NCBI RefSeq assembly: GCF_900187455.1
Contig: NZ_FYDX01000001.1
Location: 186,001-250,000 of the forward strand
From: Pseudomonas sp. Irchel 3E13
GTDB taxonomy: Bacteria; Pseudomonadota; Gammaproteobacteria; Pseudomonadales; Pseudomonadaceae
Direction of reading: 5' to 3'
DNA: 64,000 bases
In this document: one piece after another, positions 25,711 through 34,725 of the stretch
Numbering within the stretch: the first letter of the stretch is position 1
How the letters are laid out: each line of letters begins with the position of its first letter
Notes under the pieces: generated by a model
The model's input: only the letters and a program-made list of their open reading frames with translations
Told to the model about the DNA's origin: nothing
Databases searched by the model: none
Made by a program: the position numbers and the translations under genes

Positions 25711-25845
25711 ATGCAATCCACCCCTCACAACCACGCACAACACACCGGTCGCCTCGCGCGCGCCGTCGTGTCCGTGGCTGCCTGCGGGACGGCTGCTCCA
25801 GTCGGCTTTTATTTTGGGTATTGGTTTAGCCAAAGGCGCCGCTGA
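25711..25845 (+). CDS. Aromatic-rich leader peptide of DAHP synthase gene
   Basis: 44 codons with a GGAG ribosome site 6 bases before the ATG. The end of the peptide, VGFYFGYWFSQRRR, contains seven aromatic codons (three Phe, two Tyr, one Trp, then Phe) within nine residues. A strong terminator follows at 25895 and the DAHP synthase gene lies downstream. This is the layout of a classical attenuator: ribosome stalling at the aromatic codons when Phe/Tyr/Trp-tRNA is scarce would favour an antiterminator. Too short for routine gene calling. The mechanism is inference from layout. Confidence 0.8.
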   Translation: MQSTPHNHAQHTGRLARAVVSVAACGTAAPVGFYFGYWFSQRRR

Positions 25846-25894
25846 TACCCACACCGGCGCCCACTCAAAGGGGCCGCCGAATACGAGAATACTC

Positions 25895-25936
25895 AAACCC
25901 CCGGTCGGCCCCGCCCTCCGGGGGTTTTGTTTTTTT
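25895..25936 (+). terminator. Attenuator terminator upstream of DAHP synthase
   Basis: Perfect 10-bp stem AAACCCCCGG / CCGGGGGTTT followed by a T-rich run (TTTTGTTTTTTT). The loop contains CGGCCCC (25906-25912), complementary to GGGGCCG at 25870-25876, a possible alternative pairing partner. It lies 50 bp after the leader peptide stop. Confidence 0.82.
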
Positions 25937-25972
25937 GGGCCAGACCACACCGACACCATTGAGGAACGACAG

Positions 25973-26113
25973 ATGAACACCACCACTGACTACCGTTACC
26001 AACGCTCTGCCTGGCGATTTAGCCACTTCCGTTCGGGCCAGCCAGCCGCCTCCGACCGGTCCAGTACAGGTGGCAATCACACACTTACACGTATCTGTCG
26101 AACACAGCGATAG
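25973..26113 (+). CDS. Second small ORF between attenuator and DAHP synthase
   Basis: 46 codons from the ATG at 25973 with GAGGAA 7 bases upstream, starting 36 bp after the attenuator. It begins MNTTTDYRYQRSAWRFSHF, with five aromatic residues in the first 19, then becomes Ser/Thr/Arg-rich. It ends 49 bp before the DAHP synthase start. It may be a second leader, or a small protein co-expressed after read-through. I do not recognise it. Confidence 0.45.
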   Translation: MNTTTDYRYQRSAWRFSHFRSGQPAASDRSSTGGNHTLTRICRTQR

Positions 26114-26162
26114 GGCCGAAGGCGCGGGACAGAACCCGCCTTCCGCCCAGGGAAATCCGAAC

Positions 26163-27245
26163 ATGCAAGCGTCCAGCCAAGCACTGCCCCTGAACACCAA
26201 CGCCGCGGCCAACACTCCGGTCAGCCTGCGTCTGCCAAGCCCCATGCAACTCAAACAGCAGTTGCCGCTTTCCACGGCCCTCACGGCCCAGGTCCAGCAC
26301 CACCGCCAGGCGGTGAAAAACATCCTCGACGGCAACGACCCGCGCCTGCTGGTAATCGTCGGCCCCTGCTCCCTGCACGATCCCCGCGCCGCCCTCGAAT
26401 ACGCCGAACGCCTTGCCGCGCTGTCGCAGCGTGTCGGCGACCAGTTGTTGCTGGTGATGCGCGCCTACGTCGAGAAACCGCGAACCACCGTCGGCTGGAA
26501 AGGCCTGGCCTACGACCCGCACCTGGACGGCAGCGATGACATGCACGGCGGCCTGCGCCTGTCCCGCGAATTGATGCTGGGAATGCTCGAACTCGGCCTG
26601 CCGGTCGCCACCGAACTGCTGCAACCTATGGCCTCGGGCTACTTCGACGACCTGCTGAGCTGGGCGGCAATCGGCGCACGCACCACCGAATCGCAGATCC
26701 ACCGCGAGATGGTCAGCGGCCTCGGCCTGCCAGTGGGCTTCAAGAACGGCACCGACGGCGGCGTCGGTATCGCCTGCGATGCGATCCGCAGCGCCGCCCA
26801 TCCGCACCGGCATTTCGGCCTCGACGCCCAGGGCCACCCGGCCATCGTCGAAACCCTCGGCAACCCCGACACCCATTTGGTATTGCGCGGCGGCCACAAG
26901 GGCCCGAACTACGACGCGGCAAGTGTCGAGCAAGCGCGCCAGGGGTTGGCCAAGGCCGGGATCGCGGCACGGATCATGGTCGATTGCAGCCACGCCAACA
27001 GCGGCAAAGACCCGCTGAAACAGCCAGCGGTGTTCGATGACGTGCTGCGTCAGCGGCTGGACGGCGACCGCTCGCTGGTGGGCGTGATGATCGAAAGCCA
27101 CCTGTTCGACGGCTGCCAGGCGCTGGGCAAGGGGCCGCTGGAATACGGCGTATCGATCACCGATGGCTGCCTGGGCTGGGAAGGCACCGAGGCGATGTTG
27201 CGCAAGGCGGCGTGTGAATTGCGCAAGCAACGGGCGGGGCACTGA
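26163..27245 (+). CDS. aroF: 3-deoxy-7-phosphoheptulonate synthase (DAHP synthase, class I)
   Basis: 360 residues from the ATG at 26163 with AGGGA upstream; longer in-frame starts were rejected for want of a ribosome site. It joins phosphoenolpyruvate and erythrose 4-phosphate in the first step of the shikimate pathway. Class I motifs are visible: VGPCSLHD, RAYVEKPRTTVGWKG, GARTTESQ, GFKNGTDG, LRGG..GPNY and DCSHANS. The length is typical of feedback-inhibited E. coli-type enzymes. Which amino acid inhibits it cannot be read reliably. Upstream lie an aromatic leader peptide and attenuator, suggesting transcriptional control by charged aromatic tRNA. The symbol aroF is used generically. Confidence 0.9.
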   Translation: MQASSQALPLNTNAAANTPVSLRLPSPMQLKQQLPLSTALTAQVQHHRQAVKNILDGNDPRLLVIVGPCSLHDPRAALEYAERLAALSQRVGDQLLLVMRAYVEKPRTTVGWKGLAYDPHLDGSDDMHGGLRLSRELMLGMLELGLPVATELLQPMASGYFDDLLSWAAIGARTTESQIHREMVSGLGLPVGFKNGTDGGVGIACDAIRSAAHPHRHFGLDAQGHPAIVETLGNPDTHLVLRGGHKGPNYDAASVEQARQGLAKAGIAARIMVDCSHANSGKDPLKQPAVFDDVLRQRLDGDRSLVGVMIESHLFDGCQALGKGPLEYGVSITDGCLGWEGTEAMLRKAACELRKQRAGH

Positions 27246-27357
27246 AGCCCGGACGTTCAGCACAAAGCCCTCAGTGCGGAGTCTTACCACAAGGTTTCAG
27301 GAGAAATCGCCAAACAATTGCGTTAGGCTCTGGCTTTTCCCAACAGGAGTACCCCCC

Positions 27358-27639
27358 ATGGCCCGAGCCAGCGCACGCCACATCCTCGTCAGCAGCGAAG
27401 ACAAGTGCAACGAACTGAAAGCACAGATCGAAGCCGGCGCCGACTTCGCGGACGTTGCCAAAGCCAACTCCACTTGCCCGTCCAGCCGCCAGGGCGGTGA
27501 CCTGGGTTCGTTCGGCCCAGGCCAGATGGTCAAGGAATTCGACACCGTGGTCTTCAGCGCGCCGCTGAATGAAGTACAGGGTCCGGTGAAGACCCAGTTC
27601 GGTTACCACCTGCTGGAAGTGACCAGCCGCCAGGACTGA
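27358..27639 (+). CDS. ppiC: Parvulin-type peptidyl-prolyl isomerase
   Basis: 93 residues, a single parvulin domain with no signal peptide, so cytoplasmic. It begins ARASARHILV and carries the conserved GGDLGSFGPGQMV and QFGYHLLEV segments. CAGGAG precedes the start. A second, distinct parvulin of 91 residues lies at 38078. Confidence 0.92.
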   Translation: MARASARHILVSSEDKCNELKAQIEAGADFADVAKANSTCPSSRQGGDLGSFGPGQMVKEFDTVVFSAPLNEVQGPVKTQFGYHLLEVTSRQD

Positions 27640-27660
27640 TCGGTCTTGCGCCGATACCAG

Positions 27661-27677
27661 GGACCGCTCTGCGGTCC
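27661..27677 (+). terminator. Short stem-loop after ppiC
   Basis: GGACCG-CTCTG-CGGTCC stem-loop 22 bp after the ppiC stop, directly followed by REP sequence. No T tract is present, so termination is uncertain. Confidence 0.4.
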
Positions 27678-27749
27678 TTCGCGAGTGAACTCGCTCCTAC
27701 AGAAGATGTTGCGCAATACCATCACTGTAGGAGCGAGCTTGCTCGCGAC
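27678..27749. repeat. Inverted REP pair invading the start of the binding-protein gene
   Basis: A degenerate inverted REP (TCGCGAGTGAACTCGCTCCTAC, given here by position 27679-27700) faces a REP copy with GGAGCGAGCTTGCTCGCGA at 27730-27748. The second copy lies inside the coding region of the solute-binding protein, whose start codon is at 27706. Confidence 0.9.
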
Positions 27750-29553
27750 GGCGCTCTGCCTGACTGCCCAGGCCGCCCCTTCTCACGCCCTCACCGTCTA
27801 CGACGAAGCCCCGCGCTATGCGGAGCATTTCCGTCACTTCGACTACACCAACCCTGACGCCCCCAAAGGCGGCAGCCTGCGCCGCTCGGCCATCGAGATC
27901 GGCCAGTTCGACCATATTCTTCCGTATATCGACAAAGGCATCGGCGTCAGTGAAATCGACGGCTGGCTTTACTCGCCGCTGGCAGTACGCTCGCTGGACG
28001 AGCCCTACACCGTCTACGGTCTGGTCGCCCGCCGCATGGAACGGGCCGCCGACGGCCTGTCGCTGCGTTTCTACCTCGACCCGAAAGCCCGCTTCTCCGA
28101 CGGCAAGCCGATCCGCGCCGAAGACGTGCGCTTCACCTACGACCTGCTGCTGCGCGAAGGCAACCTGAAATACCGCACCCAGTTCGCCGATGTCGCCGAT
28201 GTGGTGGTGGAGTCGCCGACGCAAGTGCGCTTCGACTTCAAGACCAACCAGAACCGCACCCTGGCCCTGGACCTCGCGTCCCTGCCGGTGCTGCCCGAAC
28301 ACTGGTGGCGCGACCGCGATTTCGCCAACGGCGGCGGTTTCGAAGCGCCGCTGGGCAGCGGGCCGTACCGCGTGGCGCGGATCGACAACGGCCGCAGCAT
28401 CACCTTCGAACGCGACCGCGACTGGTGGGGCAAGGACCTGGCGGTCAGCCGTGGCCGCTACAACTTCGACCAGTTGCGCATCGAGTACTTCGGCGACACC
28501 GACGTCGCCCGCCAGGTCCTGCGCGGCGGCGGCTACGACTACAACCGCGAGTTTTCCGCCACCGGCTACACCATTGGCTACAACGGCCCGGCCCTCGACG
28601 ACGGCCGCCTGCAACGCGCGCACCTGGCCAAGGACATGGCGCAAAGCGCCCAGGGCTATGTGTTCAACCTGGAGCGCCCGATGTTCCAGGACCGCCGTGT
28701 ACGCCAGGCCCTGGCCCTGCTCTGGGACTTCGAATGGAGCAACCGGCGGATGATGCGCGACCTGTACATCCGCCAGCAGAGCTACTTCGCCAACAGCCCG
28801 CTGGCTGCCCGCGAATTGCCGGACGCCGACGAGTTGAAGCTGCTGGAACCGCTACGCGGAAAAGTCCCCGATGAAGTCTTCACCCAGGTGTTCGAGGCGC
28901 CGAAAACCGATGGTTCCGGCTTGATCCGCGACAAGCAGTTGCAGGCCCTGGCGCTGTTGCGGGAGGCCGGCTGGCACCCGGACGGCGACCGCCTGGTGAA
29001 TGCCCAGGGCGAGCCGCTGAGTTTCGTCTTCCTCAATGGCCAGAACGGCCTCGAACGCTTGCTGCTGCCATGGAAACGCACGCTGGCGCAGATCGGCATC
29101 GACATGCAGATCCGCCGCGTCGACGCAGCCCAGTACGTCAACCGCCTGATGGCCCGCGACTACGACATGATCGTCACCGGCTACCCGGTGTCGCCCTCGC
29201 CGGGGCTGGAGCTGTACAGCTACTTCGGCTCGGCGGCGGCCAACGATCCCGGTTCGAACAATTTCATGGTGCTCAAAGACCCGGTGGTGGATGGCCTGAT
29301 CGACGGCCTGGTGCGCGCCGCCACTCAGGCCGACATGCAGCGCCACGCCCACGCCCTGGACCGGGTGCTGCAATGGAATTACTACTGGATCCCCAACTAT
29401 TACCCGCCGGGCACCTCCAGCGTCTGGTGGAACCGCTTCGGCCTGCCGAAAATCCCGGCCGCCAATGACCCGGCCCTCGACACCTGGTGGGAAGTCAGCC
29501 CGACCCCGCTGACCAACGCGCAAATGGCCGAACGCAGCGGAGCCGCGAAATGA
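27706..29553 (+). CDS. ABC transporter periplasmic peptide-binding protein, YejA-type
   Basis: 615 residues from the ATG at 27706; a TTG at 27646 would give a longer form. It is a family 5 extracellular solute-binding protein (DppA/OppA fold, size as in YejA), seen in [39 protein letters not shown] and the C-terminal [13 protein letters not shown]. It would capture peptides for the two permeases that follow (ATGA overlap). The signal peptide is peculiar: its hydrophobic core [16 protein letters not shown] is translated from a REP element, so the original N-terminus appears to have been replaced or remodelled by a repeat. The ribosome site before the ATG is weak. Confidence 0.88.
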   Translation: MLRNTITVGASLLATALCLTAQAAPSHALTVYDEAPRYAEHFRHFDYTNPDAPKGGSLRRSAIEIGQFDHILPYIDKGIGVSEIDGWLYSPLAVRSLDEPYTVYGLVARRMERAADGLSLRFYLDPKARFSDGKPIRAEDVRFTYDLLLREGNLKYRTQFADVADVVVESPTQVRFDFKTNQNRTLALDLASLPVLPEHWWRDRDFANGGGFEAPLGSGPYRVARIDNGRSITFERDRDWWGKDLAVSRGRYNFDQLRIEYFGDTDVARQVLRGGGYDYNREFSATGYTIGYNGPALDDGRLQRAHLAKDMAQSAQGYVFNLERPMFQDRRVRQALALLWDFEWSNRRMMRDLYIRQQSYFANSPLAARELPDADELKLLEPLRGKVPDEVFTQVFEAPKTDGSGLIRDKQLQALALLREAGWHPDGDRLVNAQGEPLSFVFLNGQNGLERLLLPWKRTLAQIGIDMQIRRVDAAQYVNRLMARDYDMIVTGYPVSPSPGLELYSYFGSAAANDPGSNNFMVLKDPVVDGLIDGLVRAATQADMQRHAHALDRVLQWNYYWIPNYYPPGTSSVWWNRFGLPKIPAANDPALDTWWEVSPTPLTNAQMAERSGAAK

Positions 29554-30602
29554 CCGCCTATATCCTGCGGCGCCTGCTGCTGATCATCCCGACATTGCTG
29601 GTGATCCTGCTGGTCAACTTCGTCATCGTCCAGGCCGCCCCCGGCGGGCCGGTGGAACAGGCGGTGGCGCGCCTGCAAGGCATCGGCGGCGGTGCGCCAG
29701 GCTCGTCGTCGCTGCAGGTGGATTCGCGGGCCAGCCGCGGCCTCGACCCGGCCCTGCTGGAAACCATCAAAAAACAATACGGCTTCGACAAATCGGCGCC
29801 GGAACGGCTCTGGCTGATGCTCGGCAACTACGCCCGCCTCGATTTCGGCGACAGCTTTTTCCGCGGCGCCAAAGTCACCGACCTGATCCTCGACAAGATG
29901 CCAGTGACGATCTCCCTCGGCTTCTGGGCGACCTTGATTACCTACCTGGTGTCGATCCCGCTGGGCATCCGCAAGGCGGTACGCCATGGCAGCGCCTTCG
30001 ATGCGTGGAGCAGCAGCCTGATCGTGATCGGCTACGCGCTGCCGGCGTTTCTCTTCGCCCTGCTGCTGATTGTGCTGTTCGCCGGCGGCACCTCGCTGAA
30101 CTGGTTCCCGGTGCGCGGGCTGGTGTCGGAAAACTTCGCCGAGTTGAGCCTGATCGGCAAGGTCGCCGACTACTTCTGGCATTTGGTGTTGCCGGTGGGC
30201 GCGCTGGTGATCGGCGGTTTCGCCACCCTCACGCTGCTGACCAAAAACGCCTTCCTCAACGAAATCACCCGCCAGTACGTGGTCACCGCCCGCGCCAAGG
30301 GCCTCAGCGAGCGCCGCGTGCTCTACGGTCATGTGTTCCGCAACGCGATCCTGCTGGTCGTCGCGGGCATTCCGCAGGCGCTGATCACGGTGTTCTTCGC
30401 CGGCTCGCTGATGATCGAAGTGATCTTCTCCCTCGACGGCCTCGGCCGCATGAGCTACGACGCGGCGGTGAGCCGCGACTATCCGGTGGTGTTCGGTTCG
30501 CTGTTCATCTTCACCCTGTTCGGCCTGCTGATCCGCCTGCTGGGTGACATCTGCTACACGCTGGTGGACCCGCGCATCGACTTCGCGACGAGGGCCCGCT
30601 GA
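29550..30602 (+). CDS. ABC transporter permease, YejB-type
   Basis: 350 residues, starting in the stop codon of the binding protein (ATGA). DppB-type inner-membrane permease: an N-terminal helix ([21 protein letters not shown]), a periplasmic insert, then five helices. It has the cytoplasmic EAA loop ([30 protein letters not shown]), given here only in part as [15 protein letters not shown]. It overlaps the next permease gene by one base. Confidence 0.9.
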   Translation: MTAYILRRLLLIIPTLLVILLVNFVIVQAAPGGPVEQAVARLQGIGGGAPGSSSLQVDSRASRGLDPALLETIKKQYGFDKSAPERLWLMLGNYARLDFGDSFFRGAKVTDLILDKMPVTISLGFWATLITYLVSIPLGIRKAVRHGSAFDAWSSSLIVIGYALPAFLFALLLIVLFAGGTSLNWFPVRGLVSENFAELSLIGKVADYFWHLVLPVGALVIGGFATLTLLTKNAFLNEITRQYVVTARAKGLSERRVLYGHVFRNAILLVVAGIPQALITVFFAGSLMIEVIFSLDGLGRMSYDAAVSRDYPVVFGSLFIFTLFGLLIRLLGDICYTLVDPRIDFATRAR

Positions 30603-31624
30603 TGTTTCGTTTGTCGCCGCTGGGCCGGCGCCGCCTGCAGAATTTCCGCCGCAACCGCCGTGGCTGGTGGTCGCTGTGGATCTTCGCCGCCTTGCTGACC
30701 CTGAGCCTCGGCGCCGAGCTGATCGCCAACGACAAGCCGCTGCTGCTCGGCCACCAGGGCAGCCTGTATTTCCCGGCGTTCAAGCGCTACACCGAGCAGC
30801 AGTTCGGCGGCCAACTGCCGTTCCAGCCGGACTACCGTAGCCAGTACGTGCGTGAACTGATCGAGGGCGACGGCGGCTGGATGCTGTTTGCGCCGGTGCC
30901 GTTCAGCGCCGACACGCCCAACTACGATTTGCAGGTGCCGGCCCCCAGCCCGCCCAGCGCGAGCAACTGGCTGGGCACCGACGACCAGGGCCGCGACGTG
31001 CTGGCGCGGGTGCTCTACGGCACGCGCATCTCGATCCTGTTCGCCCTGGCGTTGACCGTCATCAGCACGCTGATCGGCGTCACCGCCGGTGCCTTGCAGG
31101 GCTATCACGGCGGCTGGGTCGACCTGGTCGGCCAGCGCCTGCTGGAGGTCTGGTCGGGGCTGCCGGTGCTGTACCTGCTGATCATCCTCAGCGGCTTCGT
31201 CGAGCCGAATTTCTGGTGGTTGCTGGGGATCATGGCGCTGTTTTCCTGGCTGGCGCTGGTGGACGTGGTGCGCGCCGAGTTCCTCCGCGGGCGCAACCTG
31301 GAGTACGTGCAGGCGGCGCGGGCCATGGGCCTGCCGGACCGGCTGGTGATCGTCCGGCACATCCTGCCCAACGCCATGAACGCCACCCTCACTTACCTGC
31401 CGTTCATCCTCACCGGCGCCATCTCGACCCTCACCGCGCTGGACTTCCTCGGCTTCGGCATGCCTGCCGGCAGCGCCTCGCTGGGCGAGCTGGTCAACCA
31501 GGGCAAGCAGAACCTGCAGGCGCCGTGGCTGGGTTTCACCGCGTTCTTCGCCCTGGCGCTGATCCTCACCTTGCTGGTGTTTATCGGCGACGCCCTGCGC
31601 GAGGCCTTCGACCCACGGGCCTGA
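30602..31624 (+). CDS. ABC transporter permease, YejE-type
   Basis: 340 residues, a DppC-type permease with the long periplasmic segment after helix 1 that is usual for YejE (KRYTEQQFGGQLPFQPDYRS). It has the signature NWLGTDDQGRDVLARVLYG and an EAA loop VQAARAMGLPDRLVIVRHI. The stop of the yejB-like gene overlaps its start (TGATG). The gene expected next, the double ATPase yejF, is absent: a sigma-54 activator gene follows after 27 bp. The transporter must use an ATPase encoded elsewhere or be incomplete. Confidence 0.9.
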   Translation: MFRLSPLGRRRLQNFRRNRRGWWSLWIFAALLTLSLGAELIANDKPLLLGHQGSLYFPAFKRYTEQQFGGQLPFQPDYRSQYVRELIEGDGGWMLFAPVPFSADTPNYDLQVPAPSPPSASNWLGTDDQGRDVLARVLYGTRISILFALALTVISTLIGVTAGALQGYHGGWVDLVGQRLLEVWSGLPVLYLLIILSGFVEPNFWWLLGIMALFSWLALVDVVRAEFLRGRNLEYVQAARAMGLPDRLVIVRHILPNAMNATLTYLPFILTGAISTLTALDFLGFGMPAGSASLGELVNQGKQNLQAPWLGFTAFFALALILTLLVFIGDALREAFDPRA

Positions 31625-31651
31625 TCACCTTTTTCTTTGACGGAACACCTC

Positions 31652-33046
31652 ATGCACGACAGCGACAGCCTCAAGGACTACCAGCGGGTGCGCAGCCTGG
31701 CGATCAAATCGCTGTTCGAAATCATCGAGCAGTCCAGCGAAGGCACGGTGATCGTCGACCGCGACGCGCGGATCGTCTGGATGAACGAGCGCTATGCGCG
31801 ACGCTTCGGCCTGACCGATGCCAGCGCCGCCATCGGCCAGCCGTGCGAGCAGGTGATCCCCGGCAGCCTGATGCGCGACGTGGTCACCCAGGGTCGCCCG
31901 GCGCTGCTGGACATGCTCGACACGCCGAAAGAGCCGCTGGTGGTGATGCGCCTGCCGATCCACGACGCTGGCGGCGCGGTGATCGGCGCCATCGGTTTTG
32001 CCCTGTTCGACGAATTGCGCAGCCTGTCGCCGCTGCTCAAGCGCTACGCCAGCATGCAGCAGGAGCTGGCTTCGACCCGCTCGCTGCTGCGTGCCCGCCA
32101 GGCCAAATACAGCTTCAACCAGTTTATCGGCACCAGCGCGCAGAGCCTGGAAGTCAAACGCCGCGCCCGGCGCGCGGCGAGCAGTGATTCGGCGGTGTTG
32201 CTACTGGGCGAGACCGGCACCGGCAAGGAACTGCTGGCCCACGCCATCCACGCCGCCTCGCCGCGGGCGCACAAAGCCTTTGTCAGCATCAACAGCGCGG
32301 CGATCCCGGAAACCCTGCTCGAAGCCGAGTTCTTCGGCACCGCGCCGGGCGCCTTCACCGGCGCCGAGCGCAAGGGCCGCGCTGGCAAGTTGCAGCTTGC
32401 CGAGGGCGGCACGCTGTTTCTGGATGAAATCGGCGACATGCCGCTGCCGTTGCAAAGCAAGCTGCTGCGGGTGTTGCAGGAAAAGGAATACGAGCCGGTG
32501 GGCTCCAACCAGATGCTGCAGAGCGACGTGCGCATCATCGCCGCCACCTCGCGGGACCTGCAGGCGGCCATGGCCCGGGGCGAGTTCCGCGCCGACCTGT
32601 ATTACCGACTGAACGTGCTGCCGATCGAAGTCCCGGCGTTGCGCGAGCGGCTGGACGATTTGCCGGCCTTGAGCGAGACCATCCTCGAGGAACTGGGCAG
32701 CCGTCATGAGCTGGAACACGACGCCCTCGCCCTCTTGGGCCGGCATGCCTGGCCGGGGAATATCCGCGAGTTGCGCAACGTGCTGGAGCGGGCGACGTTG
32801 CTGGCGGATCAGGCGCGGCTGGGAGTGACGGATATCCAGTCGGCGCTGGGGCCGTTGCAGCCGCTGGCGGTGGTGGATGCGCCGGTGCAGGGCTATCGCG
32901 AGGCGTGCGAGGCGTTCGAGCGGGAATTGCTGCAGAACGCGCTGGCGCGGTGTGCCGGGAATGTGCCGGAGGCGGCGCGGCAATTGGGGTTGGGGCGGTC
33001 GACGTTGTACAAGAAACTGGTGGCGCTGGGGATTTCGTCTCCATAA
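31652..33046 (+). CDS. Sigma-54-dependent transcriptional activator with PAS sensor
   Basis: 464 residues from the ATG at 31652. The N-terminal PAS domain (about 20-140, EGTVIVDRDARIVWMNERYA) replaces a receiver, so it senses a ligand rather than phosphorylation. The AAA+ domain has Walker A GETGTGKE, the sigma-54-contacting GAFTGA loop (PGAFTGAERKG), Walker B GGTLFLDEIGD and an arginine finger region. The C-terminal Fis-type HTH reads GNVPEAARQLGLGRSTLYKKL. It directly precedes the hydroxybutyrate operon, whose promoter region contains a -24/-12 type sequence, so it very likely activates that operon. It lies 27 bp after the peptide permease gene but probably belongs functionally to the downstream genes. 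Confidence 0.9.
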   Translation: MHDSDSLKDYQRVRSLAIKSLFEIIEQSSEGTVIVDRDARIVWMNERYARRFGLTDASAAIGQPCEQVIPGSLMRDVVTQGRPALLDMLDTPKEPLVVMRLPIHDAGGAVIGAIGFALFDELRSLSPLLKRYASMQQELASTRSLLRARQAKYSFNQFIGTSAQSLEVKRRARRAASSDSAVLLLGETGTGKELLAHAIHAASPRAHKAFVSINSAAIPETLLEAEFFGTAPGAFTGAERKGRAGKLQLAEGGTLFLDEIGDMPLPLQSKLLRVLQEKEYEPVGSNQMLQSDVRIIAATSRDLQAAMARGEFRADLYYRLNVLPIEVPALRERLDDLPALSETILEELGSRHELEHDALALLGRHAWPGNIRELRNVLERATLLADQARLGVTDIQSALGPLQPLAVVDAPVQGYREACEAFERELLQNALARCAGNVPEAARQLGLGRSTLYKKLVALGISSP

Positions 33047-33067
33047 AGAGATTTGTATCTCTTTTTT
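33046..33067 (+). terminator. Stem-loop with T tract after sigma-54 activator gene
   Basis: AAGAGAT-TTGT-ATCTCTT stem followed by TTTT, overlapping the end of the gene. The sequence is also a perfect dyad and could double as an upstream activator site for the hydroxybutyrate promoter. Confidence 0.6.
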
Positions 33068-33086
33068 GGGATTGGACTTTCTGGCC

Positions 33087-33165
33087 CCATCGCTAGCAAG
33101 CTAGCTCCTACAGGGAATCGGGTGCCCGCCCCCCTTCTGTAGGAGCTAGCTTGCTAGCGATGAGG
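33087..33165. repeat. Inverted pair of variant REP elements
   Basis: CGCTAGCAAGCTAGCTCCTAC at 33090-33110 in one direction and its complement at 33139-33159 in the other. The core AGCTAGCTTGCTAGCGA differs from the AGCGAGCTTGCTCGCGA core of the other REPs here in matching positions on both arms. Confidence 0.88.
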
Positions 33166-33260
33166 CCCTCAAACCCTAAAAAATTCTCACTTAAGAGACA
33201 AATTCGTCCACCCAGACCAAACAACAAACTTTTCCCCTTACAAATCAGCCACTTAACCAA

Positions 33261-33277
33261 TTGGCACGATTCCCGCT
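33261..33277 (+). promoter_or_regulatory. Sigma-54 (-24/-12) type promoter of hydroxybutyrate operon
   Basis: TTGGCACGATTCCCGCT has the invariant GG and GC separated by 10 bases and a perfect -24 half (TTGGCACG); the -12 half is CCGCT instead of TTGCT. It ends 47 bp before the GntP-type permease gene and follows the gene for a sigma-54 activator. Confidence 0.72.
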
Positions 33278-33323
33278 ATCTCCTTGAACCCAACAAAAAC
33301 AAGATTCACCAAGGAGACACTCG

Positions 33324-34715
33324 ATGAGTGTGATCATTGCCCTCGCAGCCCTGGCGCTGCTGATGCTCGCTGCCTATCGCGGTTACAGCGTCATCCTGTT
33401 TGCCCCCATCGCCGCCCTCGGCGCTGTCCTGCTCACTGACCCGTCCGCCGTCGCGCCCGCCTTCACCGGGGTGTTCATGGAGAAGATGGTCGGCTTCATC
33501 AAACTCTATTTCCCGGTGTTCCTGCTCGGCGCGGTGTTCGGCAAGCTGATCGAGCTGTCGGGCTTTTCCCGCTCCATCGTCGCCGCGGCGATCCGCCTGC
33601 TCGGCACGCGCCAGGCAATGCTGGTGATCGTGCTGGTCTGCGCCCTGCTGACCTACGGCGGCGTGTCGTTGTTCGTGGTGGTGTTCGCGGTCTATCCGTT
33701 CGCCGCCGAGATGTTCCGCCAGAGCAATATCCCCAAGCGACTGATTCCGGCGACCATCGCCCTGGGCGCGTTCTCCTTCACCATGGACGCCCTGCCCGGC
33801 ACGCCGCAGATCCAAAACATCATCCCTAGCACCTTCTTCAACACCACGGCCTGGGCCGCGCCGTGGCTGGGGCTGATCGGCACGCTGTTCGTGTTTTGCA
33901 GCGGCATGCTTTACCTGCAACGCCAGCGCAACAAGGCCCAGCGCGCCGGCGAAGGCTACGGCACCGAACTGCGCAACGAGCCGGAAACCGCTGACGACCT
34001 GAGCCTGCCCAACCCGCTGCTGGCGCTGTCGCCGTTGCTGCTGGTGGGCGTCATGAACCTGCTGTTCACCCACTGGATTCCTGAGTGGTACGGCAAGAGC
34101 CACAGCCTGCAACTGCCGGGCATGGCCGCGCCGGTGCAGACCGACATCGCCAAGCTCACCGCAATCTGGGCGGTGGAAGCGGCGTTGCTGCTGGGCATCC
34201 TGCTGGTGCTGGTGGCGGGCTTCAAGGCGATCAAGAGTCGCCTGGCCGAAGGCACCAAGAGCGCGGTCGGCGGCGCGCTGCTGGCAGCGATGAACACCGC
34301 GTCGGAATACGGCTTCGGCGCGGTGATCGCCTCGTTGCCGGGCTTCCTGGTGCTGGCCGACGCCCTGCGCGCGATTCCCAATCCGCTGGTCAACGAAGCG
34401 ATCACCGTGACCCTGCTGGCGGGGATCACCGGCTCGGCATCCGGCGGCATGAGCATCGCCCTGGCGGCGATGTCCGACAGCTTCATCGCCGCGGCCAATG
34501 CCGCCAATATCCCGCTGGAAGTGCTGCACCGCGTGGCCGCCATGGCCAGCGGCGGCATGGACACCCTGCCGCACAACGGCGCGGTGATCACCTTGCTGGC
34601 GGTGACCGGCCTGACCCACCGCGAAGCCTACAAGGACATTTTCGGTATTACCCTGATCAAGACCCTGGCGGTGTTCGTCGTGATCGCCACTTTCTACGCC
34701 ACCGGCATCGTTTGA
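33324..34715 (+). CDS. GntP-family permease, probable D-3-hydroxybutyrate importer
   Basis: 463 residues, AAGGAG before the ATG. A membrane protein with about 12 hydrophobic segments and GntP-family features (FGKLIELSGFSRSIV, LLTYGGVSLFVVVFAVYP, the ITGSASGGMSIAL and SGGMDTLPHNGAV re-entrant motifs). Co-transcription with hydroxybutyrate dehydrogenase (10-bp gap) indicates uptake of 3-hydroxybutyrate or a related short-chain hydroxy acid. It is the first gene of the operon after the sigma-54-like promoter. Confidence 0.88.
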   Translation: MSVIIALAALALLMLAAYRGYSVILFAPIAALGAVLLTDPSAVAPAFTGVFMEKMVGFIKLYFPVFLLGAVFGKLIELSGFSRSIVAAAIRLLGTRQAMLVIVLVCALLTYGGVSLFVVVFAVYPFAAEMFRQSNIPKRLIPATIALGAFSFTMDALPGTPQIQNIIPSTFFNTTAWAAPWLGLIGTLFVFCSGMLYLQRQRNKAQRAGEGYGTELRNEPETADDLSLPNPLLALSPLLLVGVMNLLFTHWIPEWYGKSHSLQLPGMAAPVQTDIAKLTAIWAVEAALLLGILLVLVAGFKAIKSRLAEGTKSAVGGALLAAMNTASEYGFGAVIASLPGFLVLADALRAIPNPLVNEAITVTLLAGITGSASGGMSIALAAMSDSFIAAANAANIPLEVLHRVAAMASGGMDTLPHNGAVITLLAVTGLTHREAYKDIFGITLIKTLAVFVVIATFYATGIV

Positions 34716-34725
34716 GGAGCCACAC

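Noticed and set aside
27646..27705. Upstream TTG start for the peptide-binding protein
   Set aside because: It would place 20 residues, partly from a stem-loop and REP, before the signal peptide; the ATG at 27706 gives a normal signal peptide.
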